Positions 44,426 through 54,559 of a DNA stretch of 64,000 bases are shown piece by piece. Source of the stretch: Plumapathes pennacea. Taxonomy: Eukaryota; Cnidaria; Anthozoa; Antipatharia; Myriopathidae. How positions within the stretch are numbered: position 1 is the first letter of the stretch; the number at the start of each line of letters is the position of its first letter. A program made the translations under genes and the position numbers. The stretch spans positions 9,682,183-9,746,182 of the forward strand of contig OZ038468.1 in the NCBI GenBank assembly GCA_964036295.1, in the 5' to 3' direction. Under the pieces are notes generated by a model. It saw nothing but the letters and a program-made list of their open reading frames with translations. It ran no database searches and was not told the DNA's origin.

Positions 44426-44893
44426 ATGAGAGGAGTGCAAGATATATTCTCTTGTGACTCGTTCATTCGTGGGCACCATGTATATAAAGACGACTGGACC
44501 CCTACTCTGGGAGAAATTTTGGAGTGCAAACGAGAGCCACAAAACGAGAAAGACCTGCATGCTGTTGCCGTAACCAGAAATGGAAAAATTGTCGGCCATG
44601 TGCCATTGATCTACAGCCGCTATGTCAGTCGATTCGTGGAACTTGAACCAAGTAGCGCCTCTTGTGAAGTTACAGGAGAAAGATTAAACCGTGGGGGTGG
44701 CTATGGGCTTGAAGTCCCATGCAAGTGCAAGCTACAAGGTGTTCCAGAGGCCGTGGCCTGGGTGGCAAAATGCATGGACAAAGAAACTGGGAAGATTAAG
44801 ACTGCCATTGAACGAAACCAAGACACGAAAAAGCAAAAGAAGAATGCAAGTGACTCTAGTAAAAGATGCGTAAATGAGTCTTTTTGCCTGTGA
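44426..44893 (+). CDS. HIRAN-like protein, cargo of the Tigger element
   Basis: 155 residues, uninterrupted, from ATG 44,426 (MRGVQDIFSCDSFIRGHH). The region GEILECKREPQNEKDLHAVA followed by GKIVGHVP fits the HIRAN fold: a G-x-x-L-x-x-x-R-E-P-x-N-x-x-D-x-x-A-V-x-V strand pattern then a G-x-x-V/I-G-x-x-P strand. HIRAN domains of Rad5/HLTF bind DNA ends. The C-terminus is Lys-rich (TKKQKKN), suggesting nuclear location. It is divergent to the transposase with about 110 bp between start codons, so both could share a promoter. It lies fully inside the terminal repeats. Its intact frame beside a broken transposase is striking. Confidence 0.7.
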   Translation: MRGVQDIFSCDSFIRGHHVYKDDWTPTLGEILECKREPQNEKDLHAVAVTRNGKIVGHVPLIYSRYVSRFVELEPSSASCEVTGERLNRGGGYGLEVPCKCKLQGVPEAVAWVAKCMDKETGKIKTAIERNQDTKKQKKNASDSSKRCVNESFCL

Positions 44894-45221
44894 AGTGTAA
44901 AAAAATGACGGAAAAAGGAACGATGTATGCATTGATTATCCCCTACTCTCATGTCTGGTATATTTTATTAAATCCAGAGACGTACCTGTCATCAGACTGC
45001 GCTATTTTCAGGTCTGTTATAAATTTGCGTAAACATCCGGTGTCCGTTTTGATAGGTTTTTCGAACCAAAATTTTGAAAAAGTGTCCGCTGTCCGCCTTA
45101 GAGAGAGTTCAGTTACAGAGAGACAAGTGAAATTCGGCAGGGACCAAATTTGCTGTCCGCCTTAGAGAGGTGTCCGCTTTAGAGAATGTCCGCTTAGAGA
45201 GAGTTGACTGTATTTCTGTTT

Positions 45222-45505
45222 GTTTACAGTCTACATAAAATATTATCATATAGATTTACAGCGACAGCCACGAGAAACGTTCTGAAACTTTCAGTGTATT
45301 AACATAAAATCGTGATGAGCTACAAGCGATCAAAATGAAAAAGGAAAAGTTCGATATGGGGTATGTTTTTTTGGTCACCCATCCAAGAAGTGTCCCCGCC
45401 CGACCGGGCTTAACTTTTTAAAAATTACAAAAATTGTCAAAATTTACAATTTCCACGGAGTTGATTCAAAATGTCAATGTTAATCATCTAAGGGCATCCC
45501 CTTGT
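45222..45505. repeat. 285-bp direct repeat, copy 1, with 5S-rRNA-like segment
   Basis: Starts GTTTACAGTCTACATAAAA and is repeated at 46,181. On the minus strand 45,415-45,373 reads GTTAAGCCCGGTCGGG...CTTGGATGGGTGACC, matching the internal control region of eukaryotic 5S rRNA genes (A box AAGC..CGTCGGG and C box GGATGGGTGACC), but the rest of 5S rRNA is absent. It may be a 5S-derived SINE or 5S fragment. Confidence 0.65.
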
Positions 45506-46135
45506 ATCTAGCTCCTGTGGCTGGGACAATTTCCGATGGGGACTCTTGATTAGTTACCAAACCCCAGAACACCATCAGTTCCAGTCTCTCTCTTAATAGA
45601 TCTAAACTCAAAGAAATCTGTTCGGTCAGGTTTTGTTTAAAGTGCAGAGCATCGTTTTAAAGATTGTGTGCATTTGTATTGGTTGTTGGATTGTTGCAGG
45701 GTGTAAGTAACCATGTATTCATTATGTATAATTGTATGATATGGTCTATTAAGTTTATGACGTTTATTTTCCACAGATTTTGGGTACTACGTCATACGAT
45801 TTCACGATCAACACAGAGATCGATAAGTAGCGAATGTTGAAGCTCAACCCTTATCAATGCAATGTACAGTTAGACGGTTCATCGATGATCACGTATGCAT
45901 ATCACCTTACAGAATATTGCCTTTATAGCAATTAAATTTTCGATTGCGTGCTTGCTTATGACGTAACCAGTCAATAAAATCTGAAGTGCATCATAAGCTT
46001 TGATGTGAGATACATCGACATGTATCATAGAACAGCAGATCAGACAATGCGAATCCCATTTGTACAATAATTGATTCATTTCCCTACCGCATTTTGTGAT
46101 TTTAGCTTGTATAATAAGTTCATATCTAGGATCCA
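45506..46135 (+). repeat. Upstream repeat of companion-ORF units, copy 1
   Basis: Phrases CCAGTCTCTCTCT, GTATGATATGGTCTATTAA and CATAAGCTTTGATGTG have ordered counterparts at 54,560-55,150, in the same orientation relative to the downstream companion ORF. No coding capacity. Confidence 0.65.
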
Positions 46136-46180
46136 GTTTCTCTCGTCTGTATCGTTACATAAGTGGCTGTATATCCGTTA

Positions 46181-46465
46181 GTTTACAGTCTACATAAAAC
46201 ATTATCACACACACTTACAGCGACAACCAGGAGAAACAAGTCCTGAAAATTGCACTGCATTATCACGAAATCTTGATGAGCTGAAGCAATCATAGCCGAA
46301 AAAACTGAAAAAGGAAAAGTTCGATTTTGGTTACCCATCCAAGAAGTGTCCCCGCCCGACCGGGCTTAACTTTTTTTTAAAAGTTACAAAAATGGTCAAA
46401 ATTTACAATTTCCACGGAATTCATTCAAAATGTCAATGTTGATCAACAAAGGGCATTTGCTTGTT
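46181..46465. repeat. 285-bp direct repeat, copy 2, with 5S-rRNA-like segment
   Basis: Diverged copy of the repeat at 45,222. The 5S-like segment is at 46,329-46,370 (GGTTACCCATCCAAGAAG..., minus strand GGATGGGTAACC), with a single change in the C box. Confidence 0.65.
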
Positions 46466-47954
46466 TCTGATATGCATCATTTTGTACATGTATCACATGT
46501 CGCTCGTTCAGCAGTTCAAAATTTCTGAAAAGTACATAAAGCCCAAAGTATTTCTCAAACTAGACTGGCCTTGCCAGTGAGCTCGCGGCGTGAGTTGGGT
46601 CGAGACCAGAATATAAAATGGAAAGTAGGGGACAAGAGCGGAACTCCCAAGAGAGACTTCCAATTTCTCACCATAAAAATATCACACAGTATAGAGAACT
46701 TGGCTTTTGACACCTTGCTCTTTTGACACCTTGATCAAACTAAAAATTATTATTACAACACTCATACACTTGCTTCTTAAAGGTTGAGCGACCCTGCATC
46801 TTGAGAATGCGTGACATATCTTTTTATGCACAATCAATTTTGACAGTTTGACCTTGACTCATATTTCTAATCAGAGGCCACGATTAATCCAGCCTTCGCT
46901 TCACTACTTATGTGTTTTCTTTTCTTAACTCAATACGTTTCTTCTATCAGGCTTTCGAGTATTCGTGCTCTGTAACAAATATAAAATTGAAAGCGAGGAA
47001 TGTCACACGAGAGATGCTTACAATATTATTGCGCTTTTGTTCACAGTGTGTTCAGTCCATTTGTGACTGCAAACTCAATCCTCAGAATTATTTCGGTGTA
47101 TTTTTCATTTCTGGTATTTAATGAACATTGCGAAACAAAGACTACATGATCGAATGAAAGAAACACTTCAACAGGCAATGTACGATACGCAGAAGAATTT
47201 TATGAGGCAACAGATGTCATGTACAGAGTAAAGCATAAAGCGTCATTGTTTTACGGCTAAAGCTCACCGTAGCTTTGGTTTCTGTTTTCGCCCTGTTATC
47301 TTCCCAAAAGTATTTCGTGTCGCCACAGAAAGTTTCGTCGGGACTAAATATTTATCGGCGACAGCGGTACCATCAAATATTTGTTTACGGCTATTCTCAA
47401 AGCTTCCGCGGTGAACGCGAGCCAAAATCGTTCCCGAAAATCCAGTTTATCCGTGCCTATTCCACAGAGCCAAATGTTGTTGAGTTTGGATGGGATGCAG
47501 TTAACTTTTACACACAAGTAACGAGCAATTCACTGGCCACATCTCGAGTTGTTTAGCGAAGTCAATTACGTCATCGCCCAGCACGTGATAATATGAACCA
47601 ATCACCGTGTGCTGATCCTCGACCCACAAAAAGGAAAAAAAAATAAATAAAAATCTCCATTTTTAAGCTCTCATGGGCCCCAGGCCCCCGCGAGCAAAAA
47701 TGTTCCTGCAGGATCAGCCTACATTGCACTGTCACAAGTAAAAACTCTCAACAATCTGTATCTCCTCACCCCTATGAAAACAGCACATTTCACACCTGTT
47801 ACGCCTAACTAAAGAAACAAGTATCATAAGAAAAGCACCCAAATCAAGCAGGACATGTGCACTCACCTGTGTAAATATAAACCTTGCAGTGACCGAAAAC
47901 ACAGCTGCACCAAAAACTAACTCGAAATGTACTCTTTTCTCACAGAGAAACAAG
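46466..47954. other. Stretch upstream of companion ORF copy 2, no gene recognised
   Basis: Frames at 46,912-47,121 and 47,275-47,556 carry no recognised domain. GGCCCCAGGCCCCCGCGAGC near 47,675 is a short GC-rich island. The companion ORF follows. Confidence 0.4.
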
Positions 47955-48467
47955 ATGAGTTACAGAGGAAACCCATATTCGCCCAAAAAAGACCCACAGG
48001 GTGTATCCTGGGTTGTACAATTTGCTAAGAATTTTGTAACCCCTTACGGACTAGCAGACCCTGCACCAGACATCAACACAATATTCAGAAATCTCAAGAA
48101 CTTCAACTGTGAATTGTAGATCCGACCGAAATATGCTATGTCGGAAATGGCAGCAACATTCATTCAAATCATTGAAATGCTACAGAAACATCCGTCCAAT
48201 ATTGGAGAAGTGCTGACCATCGACAAACTCAATAAAGAAGTGATGCCTCTCCTCAATCCTTTGGAAAGGCTCCACAGAGATTCCACAGAACGTGGGAATA
48301 AGCAAGATGTGATACCAGTTCTGAAGTTCTTTTTGACTCCGAAACCAGACGTGGATGAGGCAATAGATACCTGCTTCCAACTGGGCAATGCCTGTTTTCA
48401 ACAGCCATCAACTACATTGTGGCACGAACAATATTCAGAAATCCAGCAACCTATGCTGAATAGGTGA
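47955..48467 (+). pseudogene. Companion ORF, family of unknown function (copy 2)
   Basis: ATG at 47,955 opens MSYRGNPYSPKKDPQGVSW, then QFAKNFVTPYGLADPAP, TIFRNLKNFNCE, a TAG at 48,117-48,119, and in the same frame MSEMAATFIQIIEML. These line up with SFFNHFPKNYLTPYGLA, TIFKRIYEGNCEW and LSELAATMTKNLDML of the 55,488 copy. The later part aligns with KFFLTPKPDVDEAIDTCFQLGNA. It stops early at 48,467, lacking the basic tail. One in-frame stop; otherwise the frame is kept. Confidence 0.65.
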
Positions 48468-48968
48468 ATGCTGTTGACCACTCAGACACCGACTTCCAAA
48501 AAATCAAGTCCCTCTTACCATACGTCAGATCAGATCGAGTTACACTAACCCGTTACAGTTTCACAATACAGAAGTTATAATTCTTTTACGTTGTTTTCAG
48601 AACTCATACAAGTGATTTGCATGCCTTGTGTCATCAATACAAACATTTACCAGTTCAAACAAAATAATGCAAATCACCATCTCAAAGGTCAATCGCGACC
48701 ACAGAAATAAAATTAATCTTCCATATCACAATGTACACGCTATAGGTTCAACAGCGTCAACCATAACAGACAATAATCGGGCAAAATATATTGGACGTTT
48801 TGGCACGATTGATTAAAACATCGAATTTATAGAAATTTTCAAATCATTTCTGAATTCACCCCTCCCCTATGCATTTTTGCATTATTGACATCTATAATTC
48901 CCCTTTAAACTTTTCACATATGATCTCGTTAATTTTCTGTACATTCTAAGCGATGTATGTAAGCAATG
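48468..48968. other. Stretch between companion ORF and BEL-2, no gene recognised
   Basis: Only short frames. It ends in CAATG, the 5-bp target sequence duplicated by the BEL-2 insertion. Confidence 0.5.
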
Positions 48969-49281
48969 TGTTCGGCACGCGCGCCGAATAGACTGAACTG
49001 AACTTACGTTGTTTTAATTTTCTTTTTCTTACTAGTTAGTTTATTTTCGTGTTACGTTCAAGCTACTTGTACTCACGCGTATCTGTCCAGAATACTGTTA
49101 CATTCCCTAGTGGCATTCTCACAATAGCTCGTTAGTCTCCTTTGTTGTTTAGGTCAGTAATTTATGCTAGTAAGGCTTTTTCTGGGTGTGTCGTTGTTTT
49201 TTTTTCAATTCAGTGTGAGTGAGTGCGAATGCGTACGTTGTACCATTAAAGGTTGCACTAGCTGCAGTTCTTCAACGAACA
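48969..49281 (+). repeat. BEL-2 5' LTR
   Basis: 313 bp, TG...CA. The run GTTCGGCACGCGCGCCGAA near the start is palindromic (CGGC ACGCG CGCCG). The LTR contains an ATG (49,164) whose frame runs into gag. Confidence 0.95.
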
Positions 49282-49352
49282 TTTTGGTCCTTCGAGCCGG
49301 ATATCTTTCCTCACCCATTGATGCCCTTTATCGGCCGGAAAACTGCGTCGCT

Positions 49353-52265
49353 ATGTCCGTCAACGAATCACGACCTGATGAAGTCAGTCTACAAATGCTT
49401 GCGCGGACAAAAGCCTCCAGGACAGGAAAGTTATCAGCATTAACAAGACGCTTAAACAAAGCCAGGAAAATTATTGAAGATAACGGAAGCCGTACCGAAC
49501 TGAGGGCACTTCGAAATTTGATTGAACGCTCAGTTCCTGAAATTGTGGAAACTAACAAAGCCTTCATGGACTTGCTTGAGGCAGAACCAGATTTAGAAGC
49601 TGCAGAAGAATGGATTGCACAAGCCACAGAACACGCGGAGTCGTGCCTCGAAGAAATAAAGGCCCACCTTGAAGAAAGAGCCGACGAAGCGGCCTCTGTA
49701 GCATCATCTGAGAGCAAGCACACACCATTGTTTCACTCGACGTCGAGAAGGACTACATACTCGCGCTTGAGTGGATTACCAGAATTTACAACAGATCACG
49801 CTTTAGAAATGACCAGACAACCGCAACTCGACGCCTTGAGAGCCTCTCAGCTAGAGGAAGCTACACAACGTAAGATCGAAAAAGATCAACAATTAGCTCG
49901 GCAAAGAGCTGATCAAATCATTGCCAACGCGAAAGAAGAAGCCGAGAAAGCCAAGCACGTTGCATGGACTGCTCTCCATAAAGCAGAGTTTAGCAGATTT
50001 GAATCGGACCTTCCCCACAACGTTGCCCGGATAGAACAAGAAGAAGAACTCGAGCATCGACTTGCAGATTTCAAAGATGAATTTCTGAACCCGCCGTTTG
50101 CTGGTGTTCATGCCAGAGCTACTCAACTCCCAAGGGACTCAGTTTACGACTCCATTGATGGTTGGATTGACAAATTGATTCCATATACAGAAACTGTTTT
50201 ACCAAGACAGAGGACATCTGTTACATCACTAGAAGAATCTCTCCTCCGTCTTGAACACGGAAGAGACACACCAAAGATTGAAATCTTGCGCTTTGACGGA
50301 TCGCCGTTGGATTGGCCACGATTCATAGAACGTTTCTATGAACATGTACACAACAAACCCTTCTCTAACGACACTCGCAGATTAACCCAACTGCAAATGC
50401 ATCTCGATGGACAAGCAAAGAAACTTGTACAAGGCCTTGGATGTGAAGGAAAAGGGTATGCTATTGCACTTCAATCGTTGAAGAAACGTTTTGGTCATCG
50501 CAGCCTTGTAGCTCGCTCTGTAATGGAAGAAGTCACAAAGGGAGAAGTAATTCCTCCCAACAATCGCCAAGCTTTGAGCAATCTCCATACTACCATCAGA
50601 GATTGTATCTTTACGTTGAAGAGGATGAACTTTACATCTGGGCTCAGTTCTTCTGAAAATCTACGCATGGCTATATCCCGACTACCACAACACTTGCGCC
50701 TAAGCTGGGCCAAAAAGGCGAGGAAAATACGCGTTACGGAAGAACCGACACTCGTCCACTTTGAAAGTTGGTTGTCGACTGAAGTAGAAGCCTACTATGA
50801 TCCCGACCTGCCACCGGACCTGAAGAAAACGGAGACCAAGAAGAACACAACACAAGTGACAAGAGTCACCACTCTTGCGACCAAGTCCGAAGTGGCCGAT
50901 GAATTACAACAGCAGCCAGTGACTCTCTGCCCAATCTGCGCAGCGCCACATCACCTCAGTCGCTGTTGGAGCTACAGGAACAAGTCATTTGCCGACAAGA
51001 TGTCACTTGTAAAAGGAAAGAAACTGTGCATTAACTGTCTGAGACCTGGGCATTTCGTGCAGAAGTGCTTCTCAAAGTTTTCCTGCCGTGTCACAAACTG
51101 TGGAAAGAGACACCATACGACTCTTCACGATGCACCCAGAAACACTACCGTGAACCCAGGTGCACCCTCTAATCTACGTCAGCCTGAAGTCATCACAACT
51201 CCTGCTCAAGTCAGTCCTGTTTCTGATGCAGTTGTCACAACTCCTGCCCAAGTCAGCCCTGTTCCTGGTGCAGTTAATGTCACCGCTACCCGTTTGACAA
51301 CCAATGAGATATCATCATTTTGTGTTTACATTCAGATGGTCCCGGTTCGTGTCAGCAGTGCAGAAGGAGTCTCTATTGAAACTTTTGCACTTCTCGATCC
51401 TTGTGCAGAGGCAACTTTGATACGACAAGATCTAGCAAAGAAGCTAGGCCTACGTGGACCTACCAAAGATTTATCGATTGGCACAGTACTGTCTGATGGA
51501 TCACGTCAGCAGTCAGAAGTGGTTAATTTCACAGTTAGCCCTTCATCTTCCTTGGTACCGCCTGTGCAGATTACAGTGGAAGAAGCATGGACAGTTCCCC
51601 AACTGAATGTCCCCCCGCGGCGTCAGGGGTTGACATTTGACAGCTCCAAATTTCCCCATTTAGAGGGCTTGGATTTTCCTGACGTTTCTTCGTCAGAAAT
51701 TACCCTACTGATTGGTGCCAATGTTCCTCGAGCTATCTTAGCTCTCGAGATCCGCCCTGGAGGTAGATCGCAGCCCTATGCAGTGCGCACTGCGCTTGGT
51801 TGGACGCTGCTGGGGCCAAGCAATACTTTTCAGCATACCGCTGACATGCGAGCCAGCATAAACCACGTGACAGTATCGGAAGACAATAGGCTTCATCAAC
51901 AACTCCAAGAATTTTGGAGCACAGAGTCCTTTGGCTGCGCCTTCAAGGGACATACCGCTCGCTCTGTACAGGATGAGCGTGCGCTGCAGGCGCTGGAGGC
52001 GACCACGAAGAATGTGGGCGGCCGGTACGAGATAGGAATGCTTTGGCGCTACGAGAAACCAAGCTTGCCGTTCAACCGCGCACTTGCTGAGGGACGCTTT
52101 GCTCATCTTGAGAGGAGGTTCACTCGTGATTCAGAACTTCGCCAGAAGTACTCAGAAATCATCACCAAATACATTGACAAGGGATACGCAAGGCCTCTCA
52201 GCCCTGAAGAATCCAGTATCATGACGCAGAAAACATGGTATTTTCCACACCTTTGTTGCGAATAG
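49353..52265 (+). CDS. BEL-2 gag-protease polyprotein, ends at a deletion
   Basis: The frame is open from 49,164; I prefer ATG 49,353 (MSVNESRPDEVSLQML), after the LTR and primer site. A coiled, Glu/Ala/Lys-rich N-terminus is followed by the DUF1759 gag region (IEILRFDGSPLDWPRFIERF), Cys/His clusters (CPICAAPHHLSRC, CINCLRPGHFVQKC) and a DUF1758 protease region (FALLDPCAEATLIRQDLA). The start of RT (KGYARPLSPEE, KTWYFPH) is reached at 52,250, where the frame jumps and ends after LCCE. The alternative start at 49,164 would add a hydrophobic leader (MLVRLFLGVSLFFFQF) encoded in the LTR. Confidence 0.9.
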   Translation: MSVNESRPDEVSLQMLARTKASRTGKLSALTRRLNKARKIIEDNGSRTELRALRNLIERSVPEIVETNKAFMDLLEAEPDLEAAEEWIAQATEHAESCLEEIKAHLEERADEAASVASSESKHTPLFHSTSRRTTYSRLSGLPEFTTDHALEMTRQPQLDALRASQLEEATQRKIEKDQQLARQRADQIIANAKEEAEKAKHVAWTALHKAEFSRFESDLPHNVARIEQEEELEHRLADFKDEFLNPPFAGVHARATQLPRDSVYDSIDGWIDKLIPYTETVLPRQRTSVTSLEESLLRLEHGRDTPKIEILRFDGSPLDWPRFIERFYEHVHNKPFSNDTRRLTQLQMHLDGQAKKLVQGLGCEGKGYAIALQSLKKRFGHRSLVARSVMEEVTKGEVIPPNNRQALSNLHTTIRDCIFTLKRMNFTSGLSSSENLRMAISRLPQHLRLSWAKKARKIRVTEEPTLVHFESWLSTEVEAYYDPDLPPDLKKTETKKNTTQVTRVTTLATKSEVADELQQQPVTLCPICAAPHHLSRCWSYRNKSFADKMSLVKGKKLCINCLRPGHFVQKCFSKFSCRVTNCGKRHHTTLHDAPRNTTVNPGAPSNLRQPEVITTPAQVSPVSDAVVTTPAQVSPVPGAVNVTATRLTTNEISSFCVYIQMVPVRVSSAEGVSIETFALLDPCAEATLIRQDLAKKLGLRGPTKDLSIGTVLSDGSRQQSEVVNFTVSPSSSLVPPVQITVEEAWTVPQLNVPPRRQGLTFDSSKFPHLEGLDFPDVSSSEITLLIGANVPRAILALEIRPGGRSQPYAVRTALGWTLLGPSNTFQHTADMRASINHVTVSEDNRLHQQLQEFWSTESFGCAFKGHTARSVQDERALQALEATTKNVGGRYEIGMLWRYEKPSLPFNRALAEGRFAHLERRFTRDSELRQKYSEIITKYIDKGYARPLSPEESSIMTQKTWYFPHLCCE

Positions 52266-54000
52266 AGTCGCAGAGATCCACGAGAACAGCAAACCTCATC
52301 AGTGGCTACACGTCCCAGGAATTCTTAACCCTGCCGATGATGGCACTAAAGGTCTCCTAGCCTCTCAACTCGTTCCTGAACACAGATGGCTGAAAGGTCC
52401 TGATTTCCTGTGGCAAGAAAGGGAAAACTGGCCGACACAAGTTGCCATTGAAGAACCGAAAGATGCTGATGCTGAAGTCAAGAGGGTAGAATTTGTTGCT
52501 GCAACAATATCTTCGCACTCTACAGTCGTCGACCCAACGCGTTTTTCAACGCTTTCTCGCCTTCTCAGAGTAACAGCCTGGGTTAGACGCTTCATCAACA
52601 ATTCTCGTTCAAGAAAGCCTGGCAGAAGCAACACGTCTGGCCCTCTTGAGGTTGAAGAAATTGAACAGTCTTTGCTACTCTGGGTGCGCGAGATTCAACA
52701 GGAGGTTTTTGCAGATGAGATTTCGTCGCTACAAAGGGGAGAGCCTTTATCCAAGAGAAGCTCTCTGTTGCCACTCCAGCCATTTCTCGAAGATGGTTAC
52801 TTACGGCTTGGTGGTCGACTAGATCGCGCCCCCATCACGTACGAAGCCCGCCACCAGCTTATCATCCCACATAAGCACCATGTGACTACACTCATTATAT
52901 CGGACTCCCACGTACATCTTGGACATGCTGGTTCAGAGCACGTTCTCTCTTCTATAAGGCAACGCTTCTGGATAGTCAAGGCTAAGTCAGCGATTCGCCA
53001 CGTTATCCATTGCTGCCTCATTTGCAAGAGACGAAACGCTAAACCAGCCATCCCAGTGATGTCTACACTACCATCCATAAGACTTGAAGTTTGCGCTCCA
53101 GTCTTCTCCAACGCCGGGGTGGACTACTTTGGCCCCATGACGGTCAGAAGAGGCAGGGGTACAGAGAAGCAGTGGGGATGCTTGTTTACCTGCCTGACGT
53201 CTCGAGCCATCCATCTCGAGTTGGCTGGATCCCTTAGCACAGACTCCTTCTTACTTGCCCTCAGACGTTTTGTAGCCCGTCGAGGTGCACCCAAATGCCT
53301 CGTGTCTGACAACGGAACCAATTTCGTTGGCGCCGCAAAGGAGCTGCAAGAATGCATTCATTCTTGGAATCAAGAACACATCTCCTGTCAGCTGTCTCAG
53401 AAGGGAATTCAGTGGAAGTTCAACCCTCCATCAGCTCCGCATTTTGGTGGTGTTTGGGAGAGAATGGTCAGATCGACAAAGACTATTCTCCGGACCGTGT
53501 TGGGTAATCAGTGCGTTAGCCATGATACACTCAACACCTTACTGACAGAGGTGGAAGCTATTTTAAACAGTCGACCCTTAACGCCCGTCAGCGATGATCC
53601 CAGTGATCTTGAACCCATCATACCAAACCACTTCCTTCTTGGACGTGCCAGTCCAAATCTTCCTCCTGGCGTCTTCTATGATTCTGACCTATGCAGCCGC
53701 AAGCGTTGGAGACAAGCTCAGATCATGGCTGATCACTTTTGGAGCCGCTTTGTCCGTGAATACCTGCCACGACTTACGTCTAGGCCCAAGTGGAATCAGG
53801 AAACACGCCCCATTCAAGAGAAAGACATGGTTTTAGTAGTTGAAGACAACGCACCTCGGGGACTTTGGCCACTTGGTAGGATTGTCCGCATACTGCCTGG
53901 ATCAGATAGCCGCATCAGAGCAGCCGAAGTACGAACCAAGTCTGGTGTCCTGACACGGCCCGCTGCGAAGCTATGCCTCTTGGAAGAGGCTCAAGCGTGA
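52252..54000 (+). CDS. BEL-2 pol C-terminal part: RNase H tail and integrase
   Basis: Open from the deletion junction at 52,251 in another frame. It begins in the end of the RNase H region (FVANRVAEIHENS, ILNPADDGTKGL), then the integrase zinc region (HVHLGHAGSEHVLSSIR, CLICKRR), the DDE core with Asp in VDYFGPM, Asp in CLVSDNGTNFVG and Glu in FGGVWERMVRS, and the C-terminal domain NAPRGLWPLGRIVRI, ending at 54,000. The integrase is intact. It lacks its own start, so expression would need frameshifting or a new start. Confidence 0.9.
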   Translation, partial: FVANRVAEIHENSKPHQWLHVPGILNPADDGTKGLLASQLVPEHRWLKGPDFLWQERENWPTQVAIEEPKDADAEVKRVEFVAATISSHSTVVDPTRFSTLSRLLRVTAWVRRFINNSRSRKPGRSNTSGPLEVEEIEQSLLLWVREIQQEVFADEISSLQRGEPLSKRSSLLPLQPFLEDGYLRLGGRLDRAPITYEARHQLIIPHKHHVTTLIISDSHVHLGHAGSEHVLSSIRQRFWIVKAKSAIRHVIHCCLICKRRNAKPAIPVMSTLPSIRLEVCAPVFSNAGVDYFGPMTVRRGRGTEKQWGCLFTCLTSRAIHLELAGSLSTDSFLLALRRFVARRGAPKCLVSDNGTNFVGAAKELQECIHSWNQEHISCQLSQKGIQWKFNPPSAPHFGGVWERMVRSTKTILRTVLGNQCVSHDTLNTLLTEVEAILNSRPLTPVSDDPSDLEPIIPNHFLLGRASPNLPPGVFYDSDLCSRKRWRQAQIMADHFWSRFVREYLPRLTSRPKWNQETRPIQEKDMVLVVEDNAPRGLWPLGRIVRILPGSDSRIRAAEVRTKSGVLTRPAAKLCLLEEAQA

Positions 54001-54041
54001 CGAACTAATCACCTGATTGATGTTCATCACAGGGGTGGCGA

Positions 54042-54354
54042 TGTTCGGCACGCGCGCCGAATAGACTGAACTGAACTTACGTTGTTTTAATTTTCTTTTT
54101 CTTACTAGTTAGTTTATTTTCGTGTTACGTTCAAGCTACTTGTACTCACGCGTATCTGTCCAGAATACTGTTACATTCCCTAGTGGCATTCTCACAATAG
54201 CTCGTTAGTCTCCTTTGTTGTTTAGGTCAGTAATTTATGCTAGTAAGGCTTTTTCTGGGTGTGTCGTTGTTTTTTTTTCAATTCAGTGTGAGTGAGTGCG
54301 AATGCGTACGTTGTACCATTAAAGGTTGCACTAGCTGCAGTTCTTCAACGAACA
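54042..54354 (+). repeat. BEL-2 3' LTR
   Basis: Same length as the 5' LTR and apparently identical, followed by target duplication CAATG. Confidence 0.95.
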
Positions 54355-54559
54355 CAATGTACATACGAGATTTAAGTATAAAAATTTATTTTGTATACTT
54401 TTTTGAAAGAAAATTCCCCCTACCCCTCCCCCCAATTTATAAACCTTTGGTTTAAAAAATGTAAAAAATGAATGAATTTCGATATCAAGGCAATCTTACC
54501 GTTTGTACCTGTATCAATATATCACCGAAAAAAGATTTCTGTCAATAAAATGTAGATTT

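Larger units (their letters stand above)
42390..45210. mobile_element. Tigger/pogo DNA transposon with a cargo ORF
   Basis: Terminal inverted repeats begin CAGTCAACTCTCTCTAA on each end (42,390 and, complemented, 45,210) and are flanked by TA (42,388-42,389; 45,211-45,212). Several additional CTCTCTAAGGCGGAC motifs lie just inside both ends, probable transposase binding sites. Inside are a broken DDE transposase on the minus strand and an intact HIRAN-like ORF on the plus strand. Total length 2,821 bp. Confidence 0.93.
48969..54354 (+). mobile_element. BEL/Pao LTR retrotransposon, internally deleted, identical LTRs
   Basis: Two 313-bp LTRs (48,969-49,281; 54,042-54,354) start TGTTCGGCACGCG and end ACGAACA, and I see no difference between them. 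CAATG is duplicated at 48,964-48,968 and 54,355-54,359. A primer-binding-site-like TTTGGTCCTTCGAGCCGG follows the first LTR, and a purine tract ACAGGGGTGGCGA precedes the second. RT and RNase H are missing, so the copy must have been mobilised by a relative. Confidence 0.95.

Noticed and set aside
46560-46620. tRNA-like B box (GGGTCGAGACC) near 46,600
   Set aside because: No acceptor stem or anticodon arm could be drawn around it; probably chance.
52797-53111. Minus-strand frames within the BEL-2 integrase
   Set aside because: Antisense shadows of the conserved integrase frame.
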